This document shows positions 25,571 through 35,500 of a stretch of DNA of 64,000 nucleotides, one piece after another. A model generated the notes under the pieces. That model did not search any database, had not been told where the DNA came from, and saw only the letters and a list, made by a program, of their open reading frames with translations. The stretch lies in contig JAIXKT010000008.1 of assembly GCA_026932145.1 (NCBI GenBank), positions 58,484 to 122,483 on the forward strand, read 5' to 3'. The position numbers were made by a program, and so were the translations under genes. Source of the DNA: Bacteroidia bacterium (lineage in GTDB: Bacteria > Bacteroidota > Bacteroidia > J057 > JAIXKT01). Within the stretch, counting starts at the first letter, position 1; each line of letters starts with the position of its first letter.

Positions 25571-27763
25571 TTACAAATTTTCGGTGATAAAACGGGTCAT
25601 CTTTGTGTATAGATGATAGCGTGTATTTCCGCCATAAATACCATGATTTCGGTTTGGATATAAAAACATTTCAAACTGAATATTTGCTTTGATAAGTGCA
25701 TTAACCCACTCTAAGGTGTTCTGGCAGTGTACATTATCATCTGCTGTGCCGTGAATTAGGAGGTATTTTCCGGTCATTTTTTCGGCAAAGTTTATGGGGG
25801 AATTTTGGTCATAACCATTTGAATTTAGCTGTGGAGTTTGTAGGTAACGTTCTGTGTAGATGGTATCATAGTAACGCCAGTTGGTTACGGGGGCGACAGC
25901 GATCCCCATTTTAAAGTATTCTGCTCCTTTTGTTAGGCATAGAGAGGTTAAGAATCCGCCGTAACTCCAGCCCCAGATTCCAATTCGTTGGGGATCAACC
26001 CAAGATTGTTTTCCCAACCATTTGGCTACGTCAATTTGGTCTTCAAGTTCTAACTTTCCGAGATTTTTGTAGGTTATTTTTCTGAAGTTTGCACCGCGCC
26101 CGTCTGTTCCGCGATTATCAACAGACATGATGATGTACCCTTTATCTGCCAAAACTTGATACCAAAGCATATCATAGCTGCCCCATGCGTTGGTTACGGT
26201 TTGATGCCCCGGGCCGCCATACACAGCCAATAAAACCGGATACTTTCGTGTTGAATCAAAATTTTGAGGTAAAATACGCCAAGCATTCAACATAACTCCA
26301 TCTTTTGTAGGAACTTGCATGAACTGTGGATAGGAAACCTTGTAGGCCGAAAGTTTGTCCTGTAAATTCTTTTTATCAACAAAAGTACGAATCTGTTTGC
26401 CGGAAATATGAAATAACGCTACCGAACGTGGTTGATTAGCAGCACTATGAGTAGCTATGTAGTAAGAAAACGCAGAACTCATCTGAATATCATACCAGCC
26501 GGCTTCCGGCGAAAGCCGTTGCTTCTTCTTGCCATCTAAACTAACAGAATATAACTGACGCTCCATAGGCGAAGTCTCCGTTGATATATAGTAAATAGTT
26601 TTTTTGCTTTCATCAACACCCAATAAATCCGTTATTTCCCAATTTCCGCTTGTAATCTGGCGGATAAACTTACCATCTAACGAATACAAATACAGATGAT
26701 TGTAGCCATCCCGTTCAGATGCCCAAATAAACTCAGGAGATTTTTTGAGAAAAGTGATCTGATAATCAAATATCTCGACATAAGTGTCGGATTTTTCAGC
26801 TAAGAGAACTTTGGTACTTCCATTAGTAGCATCAGCTTCCAATAAATCTAATTGATTTTGAAGACGATTCATACGGAGCAAAACGAGTTTATTGGGGTTT
26901 TGTGTCCAAAAAACTCGCGGAATGTATTGGTCGCTTTCTGCGCCAATATCAACAGGGGTCGTTTTCTTTTGTGCTATATCATAAACGAAGGCTGTTACAA
27001 CGGCATTTTTTTCGCCGGCCTTCGGGTATTTAAACGCTTGTTGGCTTGGGTAAAGCCCGTCATAAATATCCATAGAGAATTTACGAACCATACTTTCATC
27101 AAAGCGAAGGAAAGCAATTTTGCTGGCATCTTGATTCCAATAAAAAGCCCGTACTAACTTAAACTCTTCCTCATAGACCCAGTCTGTACTACCATTAATG
27201 ATGTTGTTTTCTAACCCGTCTTGTGTGATTTGGGTAGTGGTATTGGTTGTTAAGTCAGTGAAAAATAGATTATTAGATTCCGTAAAGCCGATTTTGCTTG
27301 AATTTGGGGAAAATGTAGCATTACTGATGAGCTTTCCTTGATGCAATAAAGTAGTTTTGCGGCTACTGCGGTCAAATACATAGCAGCGTTCTTTGGAAGA
27401 ACGTCTATAAATGGGCGTGATAGCCGCTTTAAGTAATACTTTGGATTCATCATCACTCCAAGCGTAGTCCTGAACTACGATTGGCTTTTGCGTAGCTGGG
27501 TCAAGAAAATGCTCGGGGTGCATGAGCGTATCTACCGGAGCATTTGTTTTTACAGAATAACGAATCAAAAATTTATTTGCGTCATCGAGTTCTGTGTAGT
27601 ATTCATCATTTTGCATCCAGCGGATTTCGCTGGCATAACCACCGGAAAATTTATTTCGTAGCCAAAGATCTTCGATTGTGATAGATTTTTGCTGGCCAAA
27701 AAGTAAACTGTTCGTTGCAACAAATAGTAACAACGAAATGTGCCGTTTCAAGAAGTTTTGCAT
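25571..27763 (-). CDS. S9 dipeptidyl peptidase IV family protein (first copy)
   Basis: Exported serine peptidase removing N-terminal dipeptides, typically X-Pro. 730 residues: signal peptide ending SLLFGQ; an eight-bladed DPP-IV N-terminal propeller (about 60-480) with the Glu-containing stretch DWVYEEEF that binds the substrate amino terminus; and a C-terminal alpha/beta hydrolase. The triad is visible: Ser600 in GWSYGGF, Asp near 675 in GTADDNVH, His707 in RNHGIYGG. Upstream of recQ in the same orientation, 11 bases apart. A second S9 enzyme lies at 60434-62632. Role: peptide nutrition in a peptide-using bacterium (inference). Confidence 0.94.
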   Translation of the reverse strand: MQNFLKRHISLLLFVATNSLLFGQQKSITIEDLWLRNKFSGGYASEIRWMQNDEYYTELDDANKFLIRYSVKTNAPVDTLMHPEHFLDPATQKPIVVQDYAWSDDESKVLLKAAITPIYRRSSKERCYVFDRSSRKTTLLHQGKLISNATFSPNSSKIGFTESNNLFFTDLTTNTTTQITQDGLENNIINGSTDWVYEEEFKLVRAFYWNQDASKIAFLRFDESMVRKFSMDIYDGLYPSQQAFKYPKAGEKNAVVTAFVYDIAQKKTTPVDIGAESDQYIPRVFWTQNPNKLVLLRMNRLQNQLDLLEADATNGSTKVLLAEKSDTYVEIFDYQITFLKKSPEFIWASERDGYNHLYLYSLDGKFIRQITSGNWEITDLLGVDESKKTIYYISTETSPMERQLYSVSLDGKKKQRLSPEAGWYDIQMSSAFSYYIATHSAANQPRSVALFHISGKQIRTFVDKKNLQDKLSAYKVSYPQFMQVPTKDGVMLNAWRILPQNFDSTRKYPVLLAVYGGPGHQTVTNAWGSYDMLWYQVLADKGYIIMSVDNRGTDGRGANFRKITYKNLGKLELEDQIDVAKWLGKQSWVDPQRIGIWGWSYGGFLTSLCLTKGAEYFKMGIAVAPVTNWRYYDTIYTERYLQTPQLNSNGYDQNSPINFAEKMTGKYLLIHGTADDNVHCQNTLEWVNALIKANIQFEMFLYPNRNHGIYGGNTRYHLYTKMTRFITENL

Positions 27764-27925
27764 AATTAAAAACGCTTCAAATCTGCATATATTTTTTCAA
27801 AAAAACGAACCCAAATAGTGTGAAGCTCTATTCCCTAAATGCTGTACAAAATCTCCCACTGGAGAAATTTATATTTAAAGAAAGCTCTAAGCATAGATAC
27901 TCCTAAGTCTTTAAGAAACAACAAT
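27764..27925. other. short intergenic stretch
   Basis: AT-rich. On the minus strand a CAGATTTG sequence 17 bases before the DPP-IV start resembles a -7 box with one mismatch. No gene or strong hairpin seen. Confidence 0.3.
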
Positions 27926-28312
27926 TTACAGGCTGTCAATCACTCTTTTTAGTTTTTCTCGTACTTCTGCGGCTATTCCACCTAATTGGTCATTTTTTAC
28001 AGCCATCATGGAGGCAACAGGGTCAATTGCGCTTACTTGAATCTTATTATCTGCTGTTTCTTGAACAATTACATTGCAGGGCAGCATCGTTCCGATTTCA
28101 CTCTCTGCCGTTAATGCTTTATGAGCAAATGTGGGATTGCACGCCCCCAAAATTTTATAGTTCCTGAAATCAACATCTAACTTCTTTTTCAGGGTTTCTT
28201 TAACGTCAATTTCGGTAAGAACGCCAAAACCTTCTTTTTTTAGCTCGTCCGTAACCTTTGAAATTGCCTCTGCAAAATCATAATTGACTATTTTAGAAAA
28301 GGAATAACTCAT
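27926..28312 (-). CDS. DUF302-domain protein
   Basis: 128 residues from the ATG at 28312 (MSYSFSKIV), chosen over an upstream ATG at 28336 because family members begin near this point. The whole protein is one DUF302 domain, recognised from FAEAISKVTDELKKEGFGVL, KILGACNPTFAHKAL and IGTMLPCNVIVQE. The two cysteines (GACNP and LPCNV) are typical of the family and may bind a ligand or metal. Cytoplasmic, single gene, function not established in the family. Confidence 0.9.
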   Translation of the reverse strand: MSYSFSKIVNYDFAEAISKVTDELKKEGFGVLTEIDVKETLKKKLDVDFRNYKILGACNPTFAHKALTAESEIGTMLPCNVIVQETADNKIQVSAIDPVASMMAVKNDQLGGIAAEVREKLKRVIDSL

Positions 28313-28525
28313 AATAATTATTTTATAATGGTTCAAAAAAAATTAAAGTATTAAAATTAAAATTTGGAAAATTTACTTTTATGCTGAAACACAGTTTTCT
28401 GATAAATCGTTCTACCAGCTAAGTACAAAGATAGTTAAAAAAGTAGGTAGCTAAAATAGAGTGAAAGAATGCAAGTGGTTATTGCAAGAAGCTAAAAAAA
28501 ATACAGGATAAAACAAGCGTAATTG

Positions 28526-28533
28526 TATATTTG
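28526..28533 (+). promoter_or_regulatory. -7 element for the TonB-dependent receptor
   Basis: TATATTTG, a perfect TAnnTTTG match, eight bases before the ATG at 28542. An in-frame GTG at 28533 overlaps the box and is therefore unlikely to be the start. Confidence 0.5.
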
Positions 28534-28541
28534 TGCCAACT

Positions 28542-31409
28542 ATGGTAAGGATGTTAGCCAACCGTATTTTATTGGGGATAATTTGCTGGGCGTTACCTTG
28601 TGTAGCCTTGTTTGCCCAACACGGCAACCTAAAAGGTACTTTACAAGATAAGCAAACTGGGGAAACCATTATCGGCGGAAATGTATTTATCATCGGAACA
28701 TACAAAGGAGCTGTAACGAACGAAAACGGAGCATATCAAATAACAGACATTAAGCCCGGAGAATATTCAATTCGGTTTTCGTATGTTGGTTATACTGAGC
28801 AAATTATAAATGGAGTTAAGATTATGGCGGGGCAAACGGTTACGCTGAATGCCGCCATAACTTCTGCTGAAATCACCCTAAATACAGTAGAAATTTTAGG
28901 AGAAAAGAATCTGGTTGATTTAGAATCCGGAAAGTCTGAAGCTAAAATTGGATCAGAAGAAATTAAGGACATGAACGTTACGAACGTTCAAAGTATTGCG
29001 ACCCTCCAGACGGGAGTTACCAAAACGCCGGACGGCTTGCAGATACGTGGTGGACGGGTCTATGAAACACAATATGTCGTTGACGGCGTGAACGCCCAAG
29101 ACCCCTTAGCCGGAACCGGCTTTGGCGTTGACATTGCCAAAAACGCTATCCAAGAGGTTTCGATTACTACCGGCGGGGCTGATGCCGAATTTGGAGACGG
29201 AACGTCCGGCATAATCATAACCAAAACACGTGAAGGCGGCTCAAAATTCACCCTATCCGGCAACTATGCCCGCGATAACCTTGGTTTTAACATCCATCAA
29301 GGCCCTAGCTGGAACACAGAGCAAGGTAGCATCGCCTTCGGCGGGCCAATCCTACTCAAAAAAGAAAAAGAACCAGACAAACATTCAGCTAAAAGAGAAC
29401 CTATTCTGAGTTTCTTTGCCAGTGGTAACGCAGCACTTTCTGATGACTTCACACGCTTTACGGCTAACCAGCTTCACTCTTCTCTGCTAACAAATACAAC
29501 GGCTTGGTGCCCCAAACAAGATAACCGTTGGTCTGGTACCTTAAAATTTACTTGGCGCGTTCGCCCCGGCACCAAAATATCATTTTCACAGCAACAAAGC
29601 CTAAACATCAATCAAAACACACGTTCACTCCAAATTATTGGTAATGATGCAATTATGCTACCCGGCTTTCAATGGGCTTTTGCTCAAAACTTAGATAATG
29701 CAAATACTTACACCCATAAATCAAGCCTTACAGTATTGAATATCACACACTTATTACGCGAAAAATGGACTCTTGACGCAACAGTAGGTCGTTTGTTTAC
29801 CAATCTACGGGTTGATGCCAATGGCCGCCCATTTCGCTATGAAACAATAAACCAACTGTATGACCCTGCCTCCATCGTTACGAACCCGATTTCCTTATTT
29901 AATCCAAATGATAGCGTTGTATATGTAAACCCTGGATCAGGATTCTACAACAATAACGGAATAGCAACATTATGGCACGACCACTATGCACAAGAATATA
30001 CAATTAAAGCAAAGATAACTTGGAATCCCAGCAAAGTGCATTTTCTCAGTTGGGGAATCGAACACAGAGAACAGGAATATCAGTGGATAGATGTTACAAG
30101 ACCTTGGTTAGGTGCCCCCATTCGGGTAAACGATTCAACGGTTTTTTCTTCCAATAGAATTGGCCAGTCTAACGACATCTGGAAAGCGAATCCGGCTACC
30201 GGCGGGATTTTCTTTCAGGATGAAATTCGTTATAAAGGAATCATAGCCTTTTTAGGGATGCGCTTTACCTATTGGGCACCCGGTAAATTTGCAGATAATG
30301 CAGTAGCCGACCCCAATGCACCCGTTTTGCAGCAAATCAGAGACCTTTACACCGAGCAAAGCACTCCTTTTGCTGGCAGAAGATTTAAAGCAAGGCTACT
30401 ACCCAAGATTCGGGTATCTTTTCCGGTAACAGAAAACAACGTATTGTATTTTAATTACAGTCATTCTACACGACTGCCGCATCCCCGCTTTGTGTATGCC
30501 GGCTTAGATCCCGTATATCAAAATCGCTCTTACTTGGCTAACTTAGGAAACCCAAACCTAAACCCGGAAACAACCGTAGCCTATGAGGTTGGTATCAAAT
30601 CTCAACTCTCAGCTAACTGGGCATTAACGTTTACAGCTTTCTACAACGATAAGTTTGACTTTATTGTGAATAGTAAAGTTACTATACGTGACCAAAGCGG
30701 CCGCTTTGTGGATAAAGCCTTTTCTATCAATCAAGACTATGCCCGCGTTCGTGGCTTGGAGCTAACCATCCAAAGACGTTGGGGAAAATGGCTAAAAGCA
30801 ACATTATCAACCTCATATCAAGTTGCTACAGGGAAATCAAACACCGCCTTAGAGTCATTACTCCAAATTAAATCAAATTCCAGCACTTTAATCAAAGAAC
30901 AGTACCTTGCTTGGGATAGACCTTGGGATATAAAAGCAATGGCTGTCATTAAACCGGATTCTAACTTTTCTATTTTTGGCCTAAAAATCAGAAATGTACG
31001 GATATTTATTACCTCAACATACAAATCTGGGTTACGTTATACTCCGGTAAACTTGGCCGGCTACGAGTCTAACGGCAGACCTATTTATGAAGTAGAATAC
31101 AGTAAACCGCTAAGCAAAATTGGAAGCCCGTGGATGTGGACAGACATCCGCGTTACCAAAGACTTTTTCTTTACGAAGAAAAAAAACAATATATCTCTGT
31201 TTGTTGAGCTAAAAAATATCTTTAACCAACAAAATGCAGCTATTGTAAATCCAGTTACAGGGCGAGGTTATACCACCGGCGATGATATTACGAACGACTT
31301 ACGCGATATTCGTTATCCGAATCCGTTGGATAGAGGAATGTTGCCAGATAACCCTGCACGATTTTTAGAGCCAAGACAATTAATGCTCGGAGTTGGCTTC
31401 GGCTTCTGA
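28542..31409 (+). CDS. TonB-dependent outer-membrane receptor with carboxypeptidase-like N-domain
   Basis: Outer-membrane transporter or receptor of 955 residues. Signal peptide (about 1-25, ending ALFAQ); an Ig-like carboxypeptidase-regulatory domain (about 28-112: GTLQDKQTGETIIGGNVFI, GEYSIRFSYVGYTEQ); a plug domain (about 120-230: TGVTKTPDGLQIRGGRVYET, VDGVNAQDPL); and a 22-strand barrel to the C-terminal LMLGVGFGF. It is a stand-alone receptor with no SusD partner, so the substrate may be a siderophore, peptide or other small ligand. Downstream genes (aminotransferase, sensor kinase) follow closely on the same strand and may be co-expressed; the gap to the aminotransferase gene is 12 bases. 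Confidence 0.93.
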   Translation: MVRMLANRILLGIICWALPCVALFAQHGNLKGTLQDKQTGETIIGGNVFIIGTYKGAVTNENGAYQITDIKPGEYSIRFSYVGYTEQIINGVKIMAGQTVTLNAAITSAEITLNTVEILGEKNLVDLESGKSEAKIGSEEIKDMNVTNVQSIATLQTGVTKTPDGLQIRGGRVYETQYVVDGVNAQDPLAGTGFGVDIAKNAIQEVSITTGGADAEFGDGTSGIIITKTREGGSKFTLSGNYARDNLGFNIHQGPSWNTEQGSIAFGGPILLKKEKEPDKHSAKREPILSFFASGNAALSDDFTRFTANQLHSSLLTNTTAWCPKQDNRWSGTLKFTWRVRPGTKISFSQQQSLNINQNTRSLQIIGNDAIMLPGFQWAFAQNLDNANTYTHKSSLTVLNITHLLREKWTLDATVGRLFTNLRVDANGRPFRYETINQLYDPASIVTNPISLFNPNDSVVYVNPGSGFYNNNGIATLWHDHYAQEYTIKAKITWNPSKVHFLSWGIEHREQEYQWIDVTRPWLGAPIRVNDSTVFSSNRIGQSNDIWKANPATGGIFFQDEIRYKGIIAFLGMRFTYWAPGKFADNAVADPNAPVLQQIRDLYTEQSTPFAGRRFKARLLPKIRVSFPVTENNVLYFNYSHSTRLPHPRFVYAGLDPVYQNRSYLANLGNPNLNPETTVAYEVGIKSQLSANWALTFTAFYNDKFDFIVNSKVTIRDQSGRFVDKAFSINQDYARVRGLELTIQRRWGKWLKATLSTSYQVATGKSNTALESLLQIKSNSSTLIKEQYLAWDRPWDIKAMAVIKPDSNFSIFGLKIRNVRIFITSTYKSGLRYTPVNLAGYESNGRPIYEVEYSKPLSKIGSPWMWTDIRVTKDFFFTKKKNNISLFVELKNIFNQQNAAIVNPVTGRGYTTGDDITNDLRDIRYPNPLDRGMLPDNPARFLEPRQLMLGVGFGF

Positions 31410-31421
31410 TTACGAATAATT

Positions 31422-32588
31422 ATGAAATATTCAGGACACCCCCTTCATTCAAAACTTCCTGACCAAGGAGTAACTATTTTTACCCGAATGACCCAACTTG
31501 CGCAGGAGTATGCAGCCATCAACCTTGCACAGGGATTTCCCAATTTTATGTGTGATGCAGACTTGGTTGCAAAGGCTGCTAAGTTTATGCAACAAGGTCA
31601 TAATCAATACGCTCCAATGATGGGACTGCAACCACTAAGGGAGCAAATTGCTACCCAAATTCAAACACTCTATGGCGCAAATTATGACCCGAATACAGAA
31701 ATCACCATAACATCAGGTGCCACAGAAGCGATCTTTAACGCTATTGCCAGCATCATTCATGAAGGCGATGAAGTAATTATCTTAGAACCCTGTTATGATT
31801 CTTATGTGCCTGCCGTAAAACTTGCCGGCGGAAGACCTAAGTTTGTACCACTTGACCCAGAAACATTTGCAATCAACTGGACATCTGTACGCAAATCAAT
31901 TTCCCAAAAAACAAAAGCAATTATTTTAAATTCACCACACAACCCCACCGGAAAAATATTGTGTGATAGTGATATTCAGGAACTTATTAAAATAATAGAA
32001 CATACAGATATTGTTATTGTTGCTGATGAAGTGTATGAATTTATGGTCTTTGACGGCGCAACCCACAAAAGTATGTGCCGCTATCCAGAACTTGCATCCC
32101 GAAGTTTTGTTATCTCTTCATTTGGAAAAAGCCTACATATAACCGGCTGGAAAATAGGCTATTGTGTTGCCCCAAAACAACTAACAACTGAATTTAGAAA
32201 AGTACACCAGTTTAATACTTTCTCAACAGCAACACCCTTGCAATTAGCAATTTATGAATACATTACTCAATTTTCTACTTATTCTCAAAGCGTTCAGGAA
32301 CTGTATCAGCAAAAACGAAATTTCTTTAAAGAGTTGTTAGCTAAAACAATTCTAAAAGTTTTGCCCTGTGAAGGAACGTATTTTTTGCTGGCATCTTTTA
32401 ATACGAAAGAATTTGCAGGTAAATCAGATATGGAATTTGTGGAAGATTTAACGAAAAGACAGGGAGTTGCAGCTATCCCGCTTTCTGCCTTTTACTATAA
32501 TCGGATGGATAATAAACTTATTCGATTGTGTTTTGCCAAAACAGATGAATTACTGATTCAGGCAGTTGAACGACTTCAGCAGTTATGA
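31422..32588 (+). CDS. PLP-dependent aminotransferase, methionine/kynurenine aminotransferase type
   Basis: Class I/II fold-type I aminotransferase, 388 residues, cytoplasmic. Motifs: INLAQGFPNFMCDADLV at the start, LNSPHNPTGKILCD (about 163-176), IVADEVYEFMVFDG (about 197-210) and the Schiff-base lysine in SSFGKSLHITGWKIGY near residue 230. The closest described type is the YbdL/kynurenine aminotransferase branch, which uses methionine, glutamine or aromatic amino acids. It lies 12 bases after the TonB receptor and overlaps the sensor kinase gene by four bases (ATGA), so the three are probably one transcript. Confidence 0.92.
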   Translation: MKYSGHPLHSKLPDQGVTIFTRMTQLAQEYAAINLAQGFPNFMCDADLVAKAAKFMQQGHNQYAPMMGLQPLREQIATQIQTLYGANYDPNTEITITSGATEAIFNAIASIIHEGDEVIILEPCYDSYVPAVKLAGGRPKFVPLDPETFAINWTSVRKSISQKTKAIILNSPHNPTGKILCDSDIQELIKIIEHTDIVIVADEVYEFMVFDGATHKSMCRYPELASRSFVISSFGKSLHITGWKIGYCVAPKQLTTEFRKVHQFNTFSTATPLQLAIYEYITQFSTYSQSVQELYQQKRNFFKELLAKTILKVLPCEGTYFLLASFNTKEFAGKSDMEFVEDLTKRQGVAAIPLSAFYYNRMDNKLIRLCFAKTDELLIQAVERLQQL

Positions 32589-35500
32589 GATTTTCTGGTA
32601 AACTATTTTCTGGTATCGTTTTATTTGTAACTATTTTACAGTCAATAGTATTTGCGCAGTCCAAGCAACGTTATCTGGAGGGAGGAATACAGCCCATTTC
32701 GTTTTTCAACACCCGCCAATTTGGTGGAGATAAACAAAACTGGGCAATTACACAAAGCAAATACGGAAAATTATATGTTGGAAACAATCGCGGAGTCTTA
32801 GAATTTGACGGGGCACGCTGGAGGCTAATCCCAACAGACCGAGGAACCACCGTTCGTTCGCTCTGCACAGATACCGCCGGAAACATCTTTGTAGGTGCTA
32901 CCGGAGAAATCGGTATCCTAAAATCAAATGAACTCAACGAACAGCAATTTGTATCACTAAACAAATATATTCCCCAAAAACAGCAAACCTTTGAGCATGT
33001 TTGGCAGACGATTTGCCTAAACGGCAAAGTTTATTTTGTAACCGAAAAAAAGATATTCATCTTTGATGGAGCTAAGATTCAGGTAGTTGAAACTTCAGGG
33101 AGCTATATTACCGCAGCTATTGACGGAAAATCACTACTTGTTTTGGAAAGCCCTCGCGGGTTACTTCATTTGGTTGGCACAGAATTTACACCAGTTCCCG
33201 GCTCCCAAAAATTAGTTCATCTAACTACCCCAGATGCCCTAAACGACCAAGTTGTTGCCCTTTTTCCTACAGAAAATCGACTTCTATGTGCCACCGAAAA
33301 ACAAGGAATACTGCTCTACAAAGACTCTCAGATAACCCAATTTGCCACCGAAGTTGATGCGTATCTTTTTGAAAATGAAATATATAATGCAGCAATAACT
33401 GAAAATGATAACTTGATAATTGGCACAAATTACGGTGGAGTAGTCATCTTAAAAAAGGACGGTTCATTGCTCAATGTATTTAACAAAAAAACCGGCCTAA
33501 TTGATAACGAAATAAACTTTGTTTTTGAAGATAAACAGCAGGGTGTTTGGGTAGCCTTAAATCGAGGTGTTGCCTACATTGAATTACTTTCCCCGCTTTC
33601 AACAATAACCCGCAGGGGAAAATTAGAGGGAGATATTCATGCTTTATTGCGCCACCAAGATTATCTTTGGGTAGCTACCAGTCAAGGTCTTTTCCGTATG
33701 GTGCCTCCTGAAACCCGTATGGAATTACCTTATTTTAAGGTAGAAAGCCCAGCGCGCATTGATTGTCGCACACTATTATCCACCACCTATGGATTATTGA
33801 TAGGCACAACGGAGGGCGTAACGCTGTATCATAACCAAAACTATCAGCCTGTAGAAACCAGCGGCTGGTACACATTAAGTTTATTAGAATCCAAAAAATT
33901 TGAAAACTATATTTTTGCCGGTTTAACGGATGGTATCGGAATATTAAAATATGAACAAGGAAGATTTCGAGAAGTCGGCAGAATAGCAGAATTTGATAAA
34001 GCGGTTAATTCCTTTATTGAAGATAAAGTAGCCGGAATTTTATGGGTAGGCACTGATAATGGTCTCGTTAGAATAGACTTTACAGATGGATTTAGCTTAA
34101 AACCCAAAATACAGCTCTATGATTCAAGTAAAGGAATCCCAAACGGATACACCCAGTTATTTCGCTTAGGAAATAAATGGATTGTGAATACAACTTCCGG
34201 ATTAAGAAGGTATAACAAAGTCAAAAATATTTTTGAAAAAGAATATGCTTTTGGGAGTGAATTTGCCAATGGCATAAAAGCCCAAACCAGCCTGATGGTT
34301 CAAGATGCCAATGAGGTAGTTTGGATGACAGGGCCTTCGGCTATGGGTGCTAAAAACGAGGTTTTAACAGCTCGGTATGACCCCATTAACCGCAAAAAAC
34401 CACTTCCTCCAATATTCAGAATACCGGATGATGATATCAGCGTGATTTACCCGGAATCGGACGGCGTTATCTGGTTCGCTACCGAAAATGGCCTAACTCG
34501 CTATGCATCATTTGACTCCCTACCAACAATACCTCTTTTCCCACCGGTTATTCATTTTCCAAAAATCGCCGCTGATTCCACTATTGATGCAGAAAAACCG
34601 ATTCCATGGAAATATAATACCGTCAAAATCAACTATGGATCGCCTAACTTCAGAAACTTAGGCCAGCAATTGTATGCTACAAAACTTGATGAAATAGAAG
34701 ACGAATGGTCGCCCTGGACTACCGCGACATCCAGAACGTTTGAAAAATTACCGGAAGGAACTTATACCCTATCGGTAAAAATCCACTTACCGGGGACAAG
34801 TGAAGAGCAGGTTCAGCAAATTTCTTTTGCTATTTCACCTCCTTGGTATAGACTTTGGTGGGTAAAAGTCTTGTATGGTCTTGCAGCTATAATGATTATT
34901 GGAGGTATTATCTACCTCCGTGAAAGACGCTCTAAACGCTATCAAGCTGAATTGGAAGCCGAAGTTACCCGAAAAACATACGACTTAAAGCAAGCGAATG
35001 AAGAACTACAAACAACCTTAGAGCACTTACGTCTTACTCAAAATCAACTCATTCAATCTGAAAAATTAGCTGCTATTGGGCAATTAGTAACCAATATTGC
35101 CCATGAAATCAACACACCTTTGGGGGCAATCAAAGGAACTGTCTTTAATATGAATGGCATCCTACCCAGAATTGTTCACGAACTACCGAAGGCTATTACA
35201 ACCTTAGACGCATCATCATTACCACTTTGGATACTGTTAGCTGACCGGTCTTTATCAGCTTCACATTCCTTGACCTCAAGGGAACAGCGTACCTATAAGC
35301 GAAATATCCGAGAGGAATTAGAAAAGTGGCAATTAACAAATGCTGACGAACTCGCCGCTACCCTTGTAGATATGGGAATATGGGAAAATATCGAAGAACT
35401 ACAACTGCTCTTACTACACCCTAATAGCCTAAAACTCCTCGAATCAGTGTGGGCACTAAATAGAATCAAAGCCTACCTTAAAACAATTGATACAGCGGTA

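Noticed and set aside
26852..27157. 101-codon plus-strand frame opposite the DPP-IV gene
   Set aside because: Lies inside a well-supported gene and shows no recognisable protein features.
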